DNA of 64,000 nucleotides from Pararhizobium sp. YC-54 (GTDB taxonomy: Bacteria > Pseudomonadota > Alphaproteobacteria > Rhizobiales > Rhizobiaceae), in NCBI RefSeq assembly GCF_025847205.1, contig NZ_JAOYTH010000007.1, positions 124,001-188,000 on the forward strand, read 5' to 3'. The notes below the pieces were generated by a model. That model saw only the letters and a list, made by a program, of their open reading frames with translations. It searched no databases and was not told the DNA's origin. Below are positions 26,023 through 34,097 of this stretch, piece after piece. The translations under genes and the position numbers were made by a program. Each line of letters opens with the position of its first letter. Position 1 is the stretch's first letter.

Positions 26023-27033
26023 TTACTTCGCCTGCCAGGCGTACCAGCGCGTGCCGATTTCGTCGCGGTGCTCCGCCCAGTAGCTCATGTCGGCATTGAC
26101 CTGGGTATCCGCCTGCATGTCCGGCAGTGAGTTGCGCAGTTCGGCGTCCATCAACGTGTTGGAGTCGAGATTGATCGGCGCATAACCGGTCGCCGTGGCG
26201 AACTGGGCCTGGGCGGAGTCGCTCGTGGCCTGTGCGATGAACTTCATCGCAGCGTCCTTGTTCTTGGCGCCCTTGGGTACGACAAGCGAGTCGGCAGCGG
26301 TGATATTGTTGGTCCAGGACGTCTCGACGGTGACGCCGGTTTCGGCGAGCGCCGTCAGGCGGCCGTTCCAGAACGAACCGAACGGGGCCTCGGCGGACGC
26401 GAGAAGCTGCTGCGACTGGGCACCGCTATCCCACCAGACGATGTCGGCCTTGATCGTATCGAGCTTCTTGAAGGCGCGGTCGAGATCGAGCGGGTAGAGC
26501 TTGTCGGCCGGCACGCCGTCGGCGAGCAGCGCCGCCTCGATCACGCCCGGCGCGGACCACTTGTAGAACGTACGTTTGCCGGGGAATTTCTGAGGGTCGA
26601 ACAGGTCGGCCCAGGTCTTCGGGCAGGCATCGACAGCGTCCTTGTTGCAGCCGATCACGAAGGAATAATAGAAGCTTCCGACCGAGTAGTCAGTGACGAA
26701 GCGCGGATCGAGCTTGCTCTTGTCGATGACGGAGAAGTCGAGCTTTTCGAGGAGACCGGCATTGCCGGCCTGCACGGCATAGTCGCCCTCGACGTCCACG
26801 ACGTCCCAGGTCACGTTGCCGGCTTCGACCATGGCTTTGATCTTGCCGTAGTCCGTCGGGCCGTCCTGCGTAACGGCGACGTTTTTCTCCGCCGTGAAGG
26901 GATCGGCCCAATAGGTCTTCTGGGCATCCTGCGTGGTGCCGCCCCAGCTGGTGAAGACCATGTCTTCGGCCGCGGCCTGGCCTGCGAACAAGAGCGTGGT
27001 TGAAAGAAGTGCGAGTGCCAGTCTGCTTTTCAT
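26023..27033 (-). CDS. PotD-like solute-binding protein
   Basis: A 336-residue periplasmic protein with a signal peptide cleaved after AGQAAAE. Family SBP_bac_8 (spermidine/putrescine-binding type): VFTSWGGTTQDAQKTYW at the mature start, YSFVIGCNKDAV, PKTWADLFDPQKFPGKRT and VWWDSGAQSQQLL. These resemble the many uncharacterised PotD homologues that bind acids or amino-compounds rather than polyamines. Its neighbours (flavin monooxygenase, hydrolase, aldehyde dehydrogenase) suggest that it takes up the compound degraded by this operon. Confidence 0.87.
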   Translation of the reverse strand: MKSRLALALLSTTLLFAGQAAAEDMVFTSWGGTTQDAQKTYWADPFTAEKNVAVTQDGPTDYGKIKAMVEAGNVTWDVVDVEGDYAVQAGNAGLLEKLDFSVIDKSKLDPRFVTDYSVGSFYYSFVIGCNKDAVDACPKTWADLFDPQKFPGKRTFYKWSAPGVIEAALLADGVPADKLYPLDLDRAFKKLDTIKADIVWWDSGAQSQQLLASAEAPFGSFWNGRLTALAETGVTVETSWTNNITAADSLVVPKGAKNKDAAMKFIAQATSDSAQAQFATATGYAPINLDSNTLMDAELRNSLPDMQADTQVNADMSYWAEHRDEIGTRWYAWQAK

Positions 27034-27066
27034 GTTTCCATTCCTCCCGGTTAAATGATGTGGTCG

Positions 27067-27396
27067 TCAGACCGGCGCGCTGCCGCCAAGCGGCGAGAAG
27101 GCGGCCGGGGTCATGATCTTGTTCTCCGCGGTGACGATCAGGTCGCGGATCTGAGGCAGAAACGCCTGCCAGTCAGGGTCAGCGGCAAGCCGCGCGCGCC
27201 GGGCCTGCCGGTCGTCGAGGCTCGCAAAGCTCCAGATGTGGACGATCTCGTTGATGGGGCCGATCTCCGAGGAGAAGTAGCCGACGAGATTGCCGAGATG
27301 TTTCGTCTGGATCGCGATGCCGGTTTCGCCGACCACCTTGAGGTATTCGGGAATGCCACCGTTTTTCAGCCTGTAGGTGCGGATCTCGACGAACAT
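27067..27396 (-). CDS. NIPSNAP-family protein
   Basis: A 109-residue dimeric alpha+beta barrel protein. MFVEIRTYRLKNGGIPEYLK at the start and NEIVHIWSFASLDDRQARRA match the NIPSNAP domain (PF07978). The ATG at 27396 is 6 bases past the aldehyde dehydrogenase stop. NIPSNAP proteins in bacteria often occur in degradation operons, and their biochemical role is unknown. Confidence 0.85.
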   Translation of the reverse strand: MFVEIRTYRLKNGGIPEYLKVVGETGIAIQTKHLGNLVGYFSSEIGPINEIVHIWSFASLDDRQARRARLAADPDWQAFLPQIRDLIVTAENKIMTPAAFSPLGGSAPV

Positions 27397-27401
27397 GCCG
27401 G

Positions 27402-28865
27402 TCACCGCATCACGAAGGGATCGGGGATCGGATCGTCCGATGTCCTGAGCCACACGGTTTTCGTCTTGGTGTAGTCGAGGGCAGCGGCAAGGCCACCCTC
27501 ACGCCCCTGCCCCGACTGGCCGTATCCGCCGAACGGTGCGATCGGCGAGACGGCGCGGTAGGTGTTGACCCAGACGATGCCGGCGCGGATGCGCTTGATC
27601 ATGCGGTGCGCACGCGCAAGATTGCGCGTGAAGACACCCGAGGCGAGACCATACGGCGTTGCGTTTGCAAGCTGAACCGCCTCCTCTTCCGTCGTGAAGG
27701 AGAGAACGGAGAGCACCGGCCCAAACAGTTCTGTCTCCACCGAAGCGGCTGAAACGCCGTCGCAGTCGAGAATGGTGGGTGTGTAGTAGAAGCCATTCCC
27801 CTCGCCTGCCCGACCGCCGGTAACGAGCGTCGCGCCCGCCGCAAGCGAAGCCCCAACCACCGTCTCGATATGATCCCGCTGCCGCCTGGTGCAGAGCGGC
27901 CCGACCTCCGTCGCCATATCGAGCGGCGAGCCGATGCGGATGGCCTCCGCCTTGGCCTTCAGGATGGCGAGGAATCGGTCCTTCACGGACGCTTCGACAA
28001 TGAGGCGGGAGCCGGCCACGCAACTCTGGCCGGTCGCCGCGAAAATCCCGGCGACCTGCGCATTGGCCGCACTCTCCAGATCGCAATCGGCAAAAACGAT
28101 GAAGGGCGACTTGCCCCCAAGCTCGAGCGAGGTCGTCGCAAGGTTTTCCGCCGAGTTGCGTACCACGGCGGCGGCCGTGCCCGGACCGCCGGTGAAAGCG
28201 ATATGGTCGACGCCGGGATGGCGGGTCAGCGCGCTGCCGCAGGTCGGGCCGAAGCCGGTCAGGATGTTGACGACGCCGGCCGGGAAGCCTGCCTCATGCA
28301 CCAGCCGCGCAAATTCCAGGAGCGGTGCCGGACCATCCTCCGACGCCTTGACGACCAGCGTGCATCCGGCAGCGAGCGCAGGGCCGATCTTCACGGCCGA
28401 CAGGAAGAGCTGGCTGTTCCACGGCACGACGGCCGCCACGACACCGATCGGCTCGCGCCGCGTCCAAACATCCATGTCCGACTTGTCGATGGCGAGCGTC
28501 GCACCCTCGATCTTGTCGGCAAGTCCGGCATAGTAGCGGTAGTAGTCCGCGACGTAGGCGATTTGCGCCGACGTCTCGCGGATGATCTTGCCGGTATCGC
28601 GGGTTTCGAGTTCGGCGAGCTTCTGCGCGTTTGCCTGGACGAGATCGGCAAGGCGATAGAGCAGTTTGCCGCGCGCTGTAGCTGTCATGGCCGGCCATGC
28701 GCCGGTCCAGAGCGCGCGCTGCGCGGCCTGCACGGCGCGATCGACGTCATCTTCCCGCGCTTCGGCCATGGCTGCCCAGACAACGCCAGTCGCCGGATCG
28801 ACAGAGTCGAACCGCGCAGTGCCGTCTTCGAAGGTTCCGTCTATGTATTGCTGGAAGCTCTGCAT
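27402..28865 (-). CDS. aldehyde dehydrogenase (NAD(P)-dependent)
   Basis: A 487-residue ALDH. Nucleotide region VVPWNSQLFLSAVKIGPALA, general base Glu in SLELGGKSPF, catalytic Cys in ATGQSCVAGSRL, and the C-terminal FGGYGQSGQGREGG. Start MQSFQQYIDG is preceded by GAGGGCG; upstream in-frame sequence overlaps the LLM gene. Likely oxidises an aldehyde released by the monooxygenase or hydrolase of the same operon to its acid. Confidence 0.9.
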   Translation of the reverse strand: MQSFQQYIDGTFEDGTARFDSVDPATGVVWAAMAEAREDDVDRAVQAAQRALWTGAWPAMTATARGKLLYRLADLVQANAQKLAELETRDTGKIIRETSAQIAYVADYYRYYAGLADKIEGATLAIDKSDMDVWTRREPIGVVAAVVPWNSQLFLSAVKIGPALAAGCTLVVKASEDGPAPLLEFARLVHEAGFPAGVVNILTGFGPTCGSALTRHPGVDHIAFTGGPGTAAAVVRNSAENLATTSLELGGKSPFIVFADCDLESAANAQVAGIFAATGQSCVAGSRLIVEASVKDRFLAILKAKAEAIRIGSPLDMATEVGPLCTRRQRDHIETVVGASLAAGATLVTGGRAGEGNGFYYTPTILDCDGVSAASVETELFGPVLSVLSFTTEEEAVQLANATPYGLASGVFTRNLARAHRMIKRIRAGIVWVNTYRAVSPIAPFGGYGQSGQGREGGLAAALDYTKTKTVWLRTSDDPIPDPFVMR

Positions 28866-28872
28866 GGCGCCC

Positions 28873-29910
28873 TCACTGGAATGCCGGCATGACATCGGCG
28901 ATGAAGCGTTCAAGCGAGGCCTTCTTGCGCTCGAAGCTCATGCCGGTGTCGATCCAGAAGGAATATTCGTCGTAGCCGAGGTCTTCGTAGACCTTCAGGC
29001 GCCCGATCACCTCTTCCGCTGTGCCGATCGGCATGTTTTCACGCATCTTTTGCGGCGCCAGGTTGGGATTGGCAGCAAGCTCTTCCTCGGAAAGGCGCTC
29101 GATGAGGCCCTGGTCGATCGGCCGCTCGTTTTTGAACCAGGCGAAGAAGTAATTGTAGTAGGTGCTGATCTCCTTCGCGGCCCTTGCGATGTCGGCCTCG
29201 TCGGAACCGACGTAGGTGTGCTGGAGCAGCATGATCTTCGACCGTGGCATGTCCGGGGCTTTCTCGCAGGCTGCGTTGAAACGCTCCATAAGGCTCGCAA
29301 TTTCTGCCTCGCCATTGGCAAGCGGCGTGCACTGCACATTGCAGCCGTTCGCGACGGCGAATTCATGGCTGTTCGGATCGCGTGCCGCGACCCAGATCGG
29401 CGGATGCGGCTGTTGCACCGGCTTCGGTGCCGAGGTCGTCCTCGGAAAATTCCAGAACTCGCCGTCATGGGCGTAGTCGCCGGTCCAAAGACCCTTCACG
29501 GCCGGGATCAGCTCGCGCATTCGCTGGCCGGCACCCCATGGGTCAAGACCGGGTAGAAGACGTTCGTACTCGAAGCTGTAAGCGCCACGCGCGACGCCGA
29601 TATCGAGGCGTCCGCCGGTAATGATGTCGGTCATCGCCGCTTCGCCCGCAAGCTTGATTGGATGCCAGAAAGGCGCGATCACCGTGCCCGTGCCGAGGCG
29701 CACATTTTTCGTACGGCGCGCGAGGTCGGCAATGTTGACGAAGGGGTTCGGCGCGATGGTGAAGTCCATACCGTGGTGCTCGCCGGTCCAGATGGCATGC
29801 ATGCCGCCCTTGTCCGCGATCTCGCACAGCGCGATGAATTCCTCGTAGAGCTCCTGGTGGTTCTGGCTGGCATCCAGCCGCTCCATGTGAACGAACAGGG
29901 AAAATTTCAT
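28873..29910 (-). CDS. LLM-class flavin-dependent monooxygenase
   Basis: A 345-residue luciferase-like TIM-barrel enzyme, using FMNH2 and O2. Begins MKFSLFVHMERLDASQNHQE; GEHHGMDFTIAPNPF (active-site His region), RLGTGTVIAPFWHPIKLAGE, GRLDIGVARGAYSFEYE and WVAARDPNSHEFA are family blocks. The flavin reductase gene ends 3 bases upstream, the standard partner of two-component monooxygenases. Relatives include alkanesulfonate and pyrimidine (RutA) monooxygenases; the substrate here is unknown. Confidence 0.88.
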   Translation of the reverse strand: MKFSLFVHMERLDASQNHQELYEEFIALCEIADKGGMHAIWTGEHHGMDFTIAPNPFVNIADLARRTKNVRLGTGTVIAPFWHPIKLAGEAAMTDIITGGRLDIGVARGAYSFEYERLLPGLDPWGAGQRMRELIPAVKGLWTGDYAHDGEFWNFPRTTSAPKPVQQPHPPIWVAARDPNSHEFAVANGCNVQCTPLANGEAEIASLMERFNAACEKAPDMPRSKIMLLQHTYVGSDEADIARAAKEISTYYNYFFAWFKNERPIDQGLIERLSEEELAANPNLAPQKMRENMPIGTAEEVIGRLKVYEDLGYDEYSFWIDTGMSFERKKASLERFIADVMPAFQ

Positions 29911-29913
29911 GGC

Positions 29914-30834
29914 TTACCCCTTTGCGACCACGGCGTGCACGCGGCCTTTTTCCTGATTTCCGAAGTAGACGCCGAAATTGCCGAGTGTGCTTTCCGCCCC
30001 GTACCGCTTGACGATGTCGCGCACCGCACTGTCGGCAATCTCGGCCACCGGTGGCGCTTGAACAGGGAAGAACCGGCCGCTCTTCGGCACCCCTTCACTC
30101 AGTTCGCCGCGATAGATGACATGCTGCCGGCCCGCCTTGGTGTCTTCGTAGACGGAGTAGAGAAGACCCGTCGTCAGCGTCAGCCCTACTGTCGCCGCGA
30201 CATGGCCTTCCAGGACTTCCAGTCCGTCACCCTCGGCCTTGTCGACGAAGGGCAGCGTCCAGCCACCCTTGCCCTCTTCGACCAGCAGGATTTCGCCATC
30301 CCGCACGGCGACCGCGCCGAGAAGCAGGCTTTCGGCCGAGGCAAGCAGGCTCTTTTCGGCCAGTGCCGGCGTAAAGTAGCCGCCGCGGGCATAACCAAGT
30401 CCGGTCTTGCCGCTGTTATCGAAGCCCTCGACCCGCCCGATCAGGATCACATGGTCGCCTGCGTCGACGACGTCATGCGTGGCGCAGTCGAACCAGGCGG
30501 CAACATCGGCAAAGACGGGCGAGCCATGCGGCCCGATACGCCAGTCGACAGCTGCGAAACGGTCCTCGACCGGCCGGGCAAACGTATTGGAAACGTCCTT
30601 CTGATCCTCGGAGAGAATATTGACGCCAAAGCGCTTGGCGGCGGTGAGCGTCGCATAATTGCGCGAAGTCTTGGCCAGGCAGACGAGCAGCAGCGGTGGG
30701 TCGAGCGAAACGCTCGTAAAACTGTTGGCGGTGAAGCCGATCGGCGCGCCTGCATCGTCAACCGTCGTGACGACAGTCACACCCGTCAGGAATGCACCGA
30801 AGGCATCGCGCAGGGCTCTCGCGTCTGACATCAT
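29914..30834 (-). CDS. flavin reductase with C-terminal Nudix-like domain
   Basis: A 306-residue protein. Residues 1-165 are an FMN-binding flavin reductase domain (FGAFLTGVTVVTTVDDAG, GFTANSFTSVSLDPPLLLVCL, FGVNILSEDQ, DHVILIGRVEG). Residues 185-300 resemble a Nudix fold (LLLGAVAVRDGEILLVEEGK, GWTLPFVD), but the catalytic RE-x2-EE Nudix box is lost (EVLEGHVAATVGLTL), so this half is probably a binding or regulatory module. Supplies reduced flavin to the LLM monooxygenase. GGAGGAGACT precedes two consecutive ATGs. Confidence 0.83.
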   Translation of the reverse strand: MMSDARALRDAFGAFLTGVTVVTTVDDAGAPIGFTANSFTSVSLDPPLLLVCLAKTSRNYATLTAAKRFGVNILSEDQKDVSNTFARPVEDRFAAVDWRIGPHGSPVFADVAAWFDCATHDVVDAGDHVILIGRVEGFDNSGKTGLGYARGGYFTPALAEKSLLASAESLLLGAVAVRDGEILLVEEGKGGWTLPFVDKAEGDGLEVLEGHVAATVGLTLTTGLLYSVYEDTKAGRQHVIYRGELSEGVPKSGRFFPVQAPPVAEIADSAVRDIVKRYGAESTLGNFGVYFGNQEKGRVHAVVAKG

Positions 30835-30867
30835 AGTCTCCTCCCATGGTCCCGGGGACCGAACGTT

Positions 30868-31659
30868 TCAACGCATTGCCAGCCATCCGGCAAGCGCTCG
30901 ATTGACCTCTTCCGGCGCGGTCAGGTTCACCATGTGACGGTGCCCCTCGATCACCACCGCGCGTCCTCGGCGAGCGGCGGCAGCCATGTCCTGCGCCATG
31001 TCGGCGGTCGAATTCAGGTCGCCGTCCCCTGTCAGGAAGAGCGCCGGGCAGTCGACCTTCGGCCAGCAATCCGCGTAGATCGCGTCACCCCCGGCAAAGG
31101 CGGCATAGGCTGCGGCATAACCAGCCGGATCGACCGCCTGCAGCAGATCCCGCACCAGGGCATAGGCTTCGGTTTGCGCTTCATCCTGCGAGAACCAGCG
31201 CGCAAGTGGCGCCACTCGGTCAAATGCACCCGAGCCGATTTCCTTCGCCCGCGCTTCCACGGCCCTGCGTGCATCGGCATCTCGGCGATGCACACCATTC
31301 AGCAGTGCCACGCGCCGCACTTTTTCGGGTGCCGTCGCAACGATGCCGCCGGCTATCAGCGCGCCCATCGAATGCCCTGCGACATTTACCGGCCCCGTCT
31401 CCGCTTCCTCTAGGAAGCGCCGGAACCACTCAACGTACCGCGACAGCTCAGGGGCGCCCGTCAGCGCATCCGAAAAACCGTGGCCGGGAAGATCGACTGC
31501 AACCACACGAAAATCATTCGCCAGCCGGTCGATCTGCGGCTGCCAGGCTTCGATGCGCATGCCGACACCGTGAATGAGAACGAGGGTTTCGTCCCCCTCG
31601 CCCCCTTCCAGATAGGCAGCGCCCGAGGGCGTCTTAGACCGCGGCAGGGTTTTCAACAT
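30868..31659 (-). CDS. alpha/beta hydrolase
   Basis: A 263-residue alpha/beta-fold hydrolase. HG oxyanion motif LVLIHGVGMRIEAW, nucleophile elbow VAGHSMGAL (Ser), Asp in LFLTGDGDLNSTA, and catalytic His in IEGHRHMVN. Start ATG at 31659 lies 26 bases inside the upstream AA_synth gene, with AAGGAG before it. Analogous to RutD in the pyrimidine-degradation operon, it may hydrolyse a reactive product of the monooxygenase. Esterase, lactonase or carbamate hydrolase are alternatives. Confidence 0.87.
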   Translation of the reverse strand: MLKTLPRSKTPSGAAYLEGGEGDETLVLIHGVGMRIEAWQPQIDRLANDFRVVAVDLPGHGFSDALTGAPELSRYVEWFRRFLEEAETGPVNVAGHSMGALIAGGIVATAPEKVRRVALLNGVHRRDADARRAVEARAKEIGSGAFDRVAPLARWFSQDEAQTEAYALVRDLLQAVDPAGYAAAYAAFAGGDAIYADCWPKVDCPALFLTGDGDLNSTADMAQDMAAAARRGRAVVIEGHRHMVNLTAPEEVNRALAGWLAMR

Positions 31660-32233
31660 CGTGGCCCAGCTCCTTGAGGTCCTGGTACCGGTCGCCGATG
31701 CGATGATGCGGGCGGCCGCCGATGGAAGCGCCAAGCGCGATGACAATCTCGTCTGCGGCAGGCGCATCCGCGATCGCACACTGAATGGTAAGGTAATGCG
31801 ATCGGCGGCCTTCGTCATTCTTGTCCATGAGCGGGATCATGATCGGCGCATTTGCCGAACCGCGTGTATTGCAGAAGGCAAGATAGGACTTGGCACCAAC
31901 GGCGCCGCGATAGTGATTGCCGAAGCGCAGCGTGTGAATGAGCGCCGAAGCATGCTCCACCTCGCCATCGAGCCCAACCACGGCCGACTTTCCATAGGCC
32001 TCGACAGCCTCGCCCGAGCCGGCCTCGTCAATGATCATCTTGGTCAGGAGTTCGCCGAGGATCGGTGCGACCGCATGGATTTCCGGCTTCAGGTCTTCGA
32101 CGAAGCCGCGACCCGCCCAAGGGTTTTTCACGACGGCCATCGCGGCGATCAGCTTGAGCGGCTTGGCCGCTTCCTTGCCGCCCTCCACAAATGTCGTTTC
32201 CACATGAAGCAGCGTTTTCCGGACCAGCGTCAC
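31634..32233 (-). CDS. AA_synth (DUF1185) family protein
   Basis: A 199-residue member of the 'amino acid synthesis' family PF06684, starting at a GTG with AGGAGG upstream. Recognisable blocks: AAMAVVKNPWAGRGFVEDL, GKSAVVGLDGEVEHASALIH and GRRSHYLTIQCAIADAPAADE. The family lacks an established enzymatic role despite its name, and in alpha- and beta-proteobacteria it is often next to LLM monooxygenases and hydrolases. It is the first gene of the operon, divergent from the GntR gene. Confidence 0.85.
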   Translation of the reverse strand: MTLVRKTLLHVETTFVEGGKEAAKPLKLIAAMAVVKNPWAGRGFVEDLKPEIHAVAPILGELLTKMIIDEAGSGEAVEAYGKSAVVGLDGEVEHASALIHTLRFGNHYRGAVGAKSYLAFCNTRGSANAPIMIPLMDKNDEGRRSHYLTIQCAIADAPAADEIVIALGASIGGRPHHRIGDRYQDLKELGHDVENPAAV

Positions 32234-32268
32234 CGAGGCATCCTCCTGTCTTTAATCTGCTCATATCT

Positions 32269-32278
32269 TGGTATACCA
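32269..32278. promoter_or_regulatory. GntR-type operator palindrome
   Basis: TGGTATACCA, a perfect 10-bp palindrome with the GTATAC core used by FadR-subfamily GntR regulators, centred between the divergent AA_synth and GntR genes (36 and 45 bases from their starts). Probable autoregulatory and operon operator. Confidence 0.65.
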
Positions 32279-32322
32279 TAAGACAAAGTGTCAACCCATT
32301 GTCTGGGAGTTTTTTTGCAGCT

Positions 32323-33015
32323 ATGAATGAGAACATGACAAAGAGCCTGGAAAACCTTGCGGCCCTCCGCATCGAAACCCCGCCCGCAACACTTCGGGAA
32401 ATCGCGCTCGACCGCATGCGTCGCGCCATCATCGGTGGCCTGTTTGAGCCGGGCGAACGCCTCGTTGAACGAACGCTGTGCGACCAGCTCGGCGTGTCCC
32501 GATCCGTCATCCGGGAAGTTATCCGCCATCTCGAGGCCGAGGGCCTCGTCGAAATGCTGGCAAAGCAAGGCCCGATTGTTGCAACGCTCAACTGGGATGA
32601 CGCCCGGCAGATCTATGAGATCCGCGCGGCGCTGGAATCGACGGCCGTTGCCGATTGCGCAAGGGTCGCCGGGCCTCAGGTCAAGGCTAAACTGCGCAAG
32701 GCAATGAACGAATTGGAGCGGACATCGAAGCAGAACTCCCCTGTCGGCGTGCTTGATGCCACCACGGAATTCTACAAGGTCGTTTTCGAAGCTGGCGGCA
32801 ACAACATTGCCTGGGAAATCGTTAGCCGATTGAACAGCCGGATCTCGCGCTTGCGCGTCATGACATTATCGACACCGAACCGCATGGCATCGGGGCCATC
32901 GCAGATAAGGGAGATTTTCAAGGCGGTCGAGGAAAACAATCCCGATGCCGCCGCCGCCGCCTGTCGAGCCCATGTAGGGGCCGCCGCGGCGATTGCAAAG
33001 ACAATACTAAGCTAG
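32323..33015 (+). CDS. GntR-family regulator, FCD subfamily
   Basis: A 230-residue regulator. Winged helix: LREIALDRMRRAIIGG, FEPGERLVERTLCDQLGVS, RSVIREVIRHLEAEGLVEML. C-terminal FCD ligand domain has DATTEFYKVVFEAGGN with conserved Asp/His-type metal ligands and RAHVGAAAA near the end. Start at MNENMTKS; a second ATG 12 bases on is possible. Divergent from the ten-gene catabolic operon and most likely its repressor. Confidence 0.88.
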   Translation: MNENMTKSLENLAALRIETPPATLREIALDRMRRAIIGGLFEPGERLVERTLCDQLGVSRSVIREVIRHLEAEGLVEMLAKQGPIVATLNWDDARQIYEIRAALESTAVADCARVAGPQVKAKLRKAMNELERTSKQNSPVGVLDATTEFYKVVFEAGGNNIAWEIVSRLNSRISRLRVMTLSTPNRMASGPSQIREIFKAVEENNPDAAAAACRAHVGAAAAIAKTILS

Positions 33016-33051
33016 CCTTATAGGTCTCGCAGTTGCTCGTGAACGGATACG

Positions 33052-33621
33052 AACCGGCCTCAAGGGGTCTGAAGAAAACTATCCTAATCAGCTGTCCGAT
33101 GGCATGCAGCAGCGCGTCGGGCTGGCCCCGCACTTGCAAATGATGCACCGGTACTACTGATGGACGAAGCGTACTCGGCGCTTGATCCATTGATCCGCGT
33201 GGACATGCAATCGGTGCTTTTGGATCTCCAGAAGGAAATCAGGAAAACTGTGGTCTTCATCACCCACGACCTCGATGAGGCGCTGCGGCTGGGCGACCGG
33301 ATCGCCATCCTGCGTGACGGCGAGGTCATTCAGCAGGGCACGAGCCAGGATATCGTCCTGCGGCCCGCCGATGACTACGTCGCCAACTTCGTGAAGGAAG
33401 TGAACCGTGGCCGCGTCGTCCATGTCGAAGCCGTCATGACGCCGGCGACAACGCCTGTCTCAGGCAAGCCGACCGTTGTCGCCGGCACCACGGTTGAGGA
33501 CATGTTACGCCTGCTTTCCCGTGACGCCGCCGACGAGGGCATCGTCGTCGCTCCCACGGGCGATCCCCTTGGCATTGTCACCATCCGGCAACTTGCCAGT
33601 GCCATGGTCAACGCCCACTAG
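33052..33621 (+). pseudogene. proV: ProV-type (glycine betaine) ABC ATPase, 5'-truncated and frameshifted
   Basis: The first part reads GLKGSEENYPNQLSDGMQQR, the ABC signature region of a glycine-betaine/proline ATPase with SG changed to SD. A one-base loss near 33125 breaks the frame. From 33160 the other frame reads MDEAYSALDPLIRVDMQSVL, VVFITHDLDEALRLGDRIAI, and a CBS-type C-terminal tail (TTVEDMLRLLSRDAADEGIV) to the stop at 33621. The Walker A half is absent. No permease or binding protein of this system follows. A fossil of a betaine transporter. Confidence 0.78.
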
Positions 33622-33632
33622 CTCCATACAAA

Positions 33633-33657
33633 ATGACCGCACCGAAAGCGCGGTCAT
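33633..33657 (+). terminator. hairpin after the proV relic
   Basis: ATGACCGC and GCGGTCAT form a perfect 8-bp stem around a 9-base loop, 11 bases beyond the proV relic stop, followed by CATTCTTCC. Confidence 0.65.
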
Positions 33658-34040
33658 CATTCTTCCATAAGGGCACGCGAGATCGTCCAGCCGGTGGATG
33701 GATTGAGGTGCAAGAACCAGCAGTGCGCGCGTCCCTCGGCCTCGTCGCCATCAAATCGAGAATGCGGGACCTTGTCCGAGCGGCCCTGTCAGCTAGTGAT
33801 TGACGGAACCTAGACTGGATTTCTTAGAGACCTGCAATGTCCGGCTTCGTCGCAGTTTCAGCGGTTAGCCGCGTGGCTGCGACATAGATGGGCGGCGCTA
33901 TAAGGAAGAAGTTTCCAATAGTTTGGTGACGCTGTGCAGGAGCAGGCAAGCCTCAGTGCGGGAAATCCATCAGGCCCGCCACGCGGAATCGAGAGCGATC
34001 CTGCACACGTCCTATCCTCCTGTGTGAAGGTGAAGCCAAC

Positions 34041-34066
34041 AAAGAAAAATGCGCCTATTTGGCGCC
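34041..34066 (-). terminator. rho-independent terminator of the sugar-acid operon
   Basis: Reverse strand GCGCC-AAATA-GGCGC followed by ATTTTTCTTTG, 32 bases after the ketoglutarate-semialdehyde dehydrogenase stop. It marks the 3' end of the operon starting at 42.7 kb. Confidence 0.8.
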
Positions 34067-34097
34067 GGGGACCACCCGTTTCGGGCCGGCCTTTGTC

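Larger units (their letters stand above)
33622..34097. other. intergenic region with two terminators
   Basis: About 475 bases between the proV relic (+) and the end of the dehydrogenase operon (-). Apart from the hairpins at 33633-33657 and 34041-34066 no gene or clear element was found. Confidence 0.5.

Noticed and set aside
27870..29556. Forward frames opposite the aldehyde dehydrogenase and LLM genes
   Set aside because: No ribosome sites or domains, and the reverse-strand genes are unambiguous.
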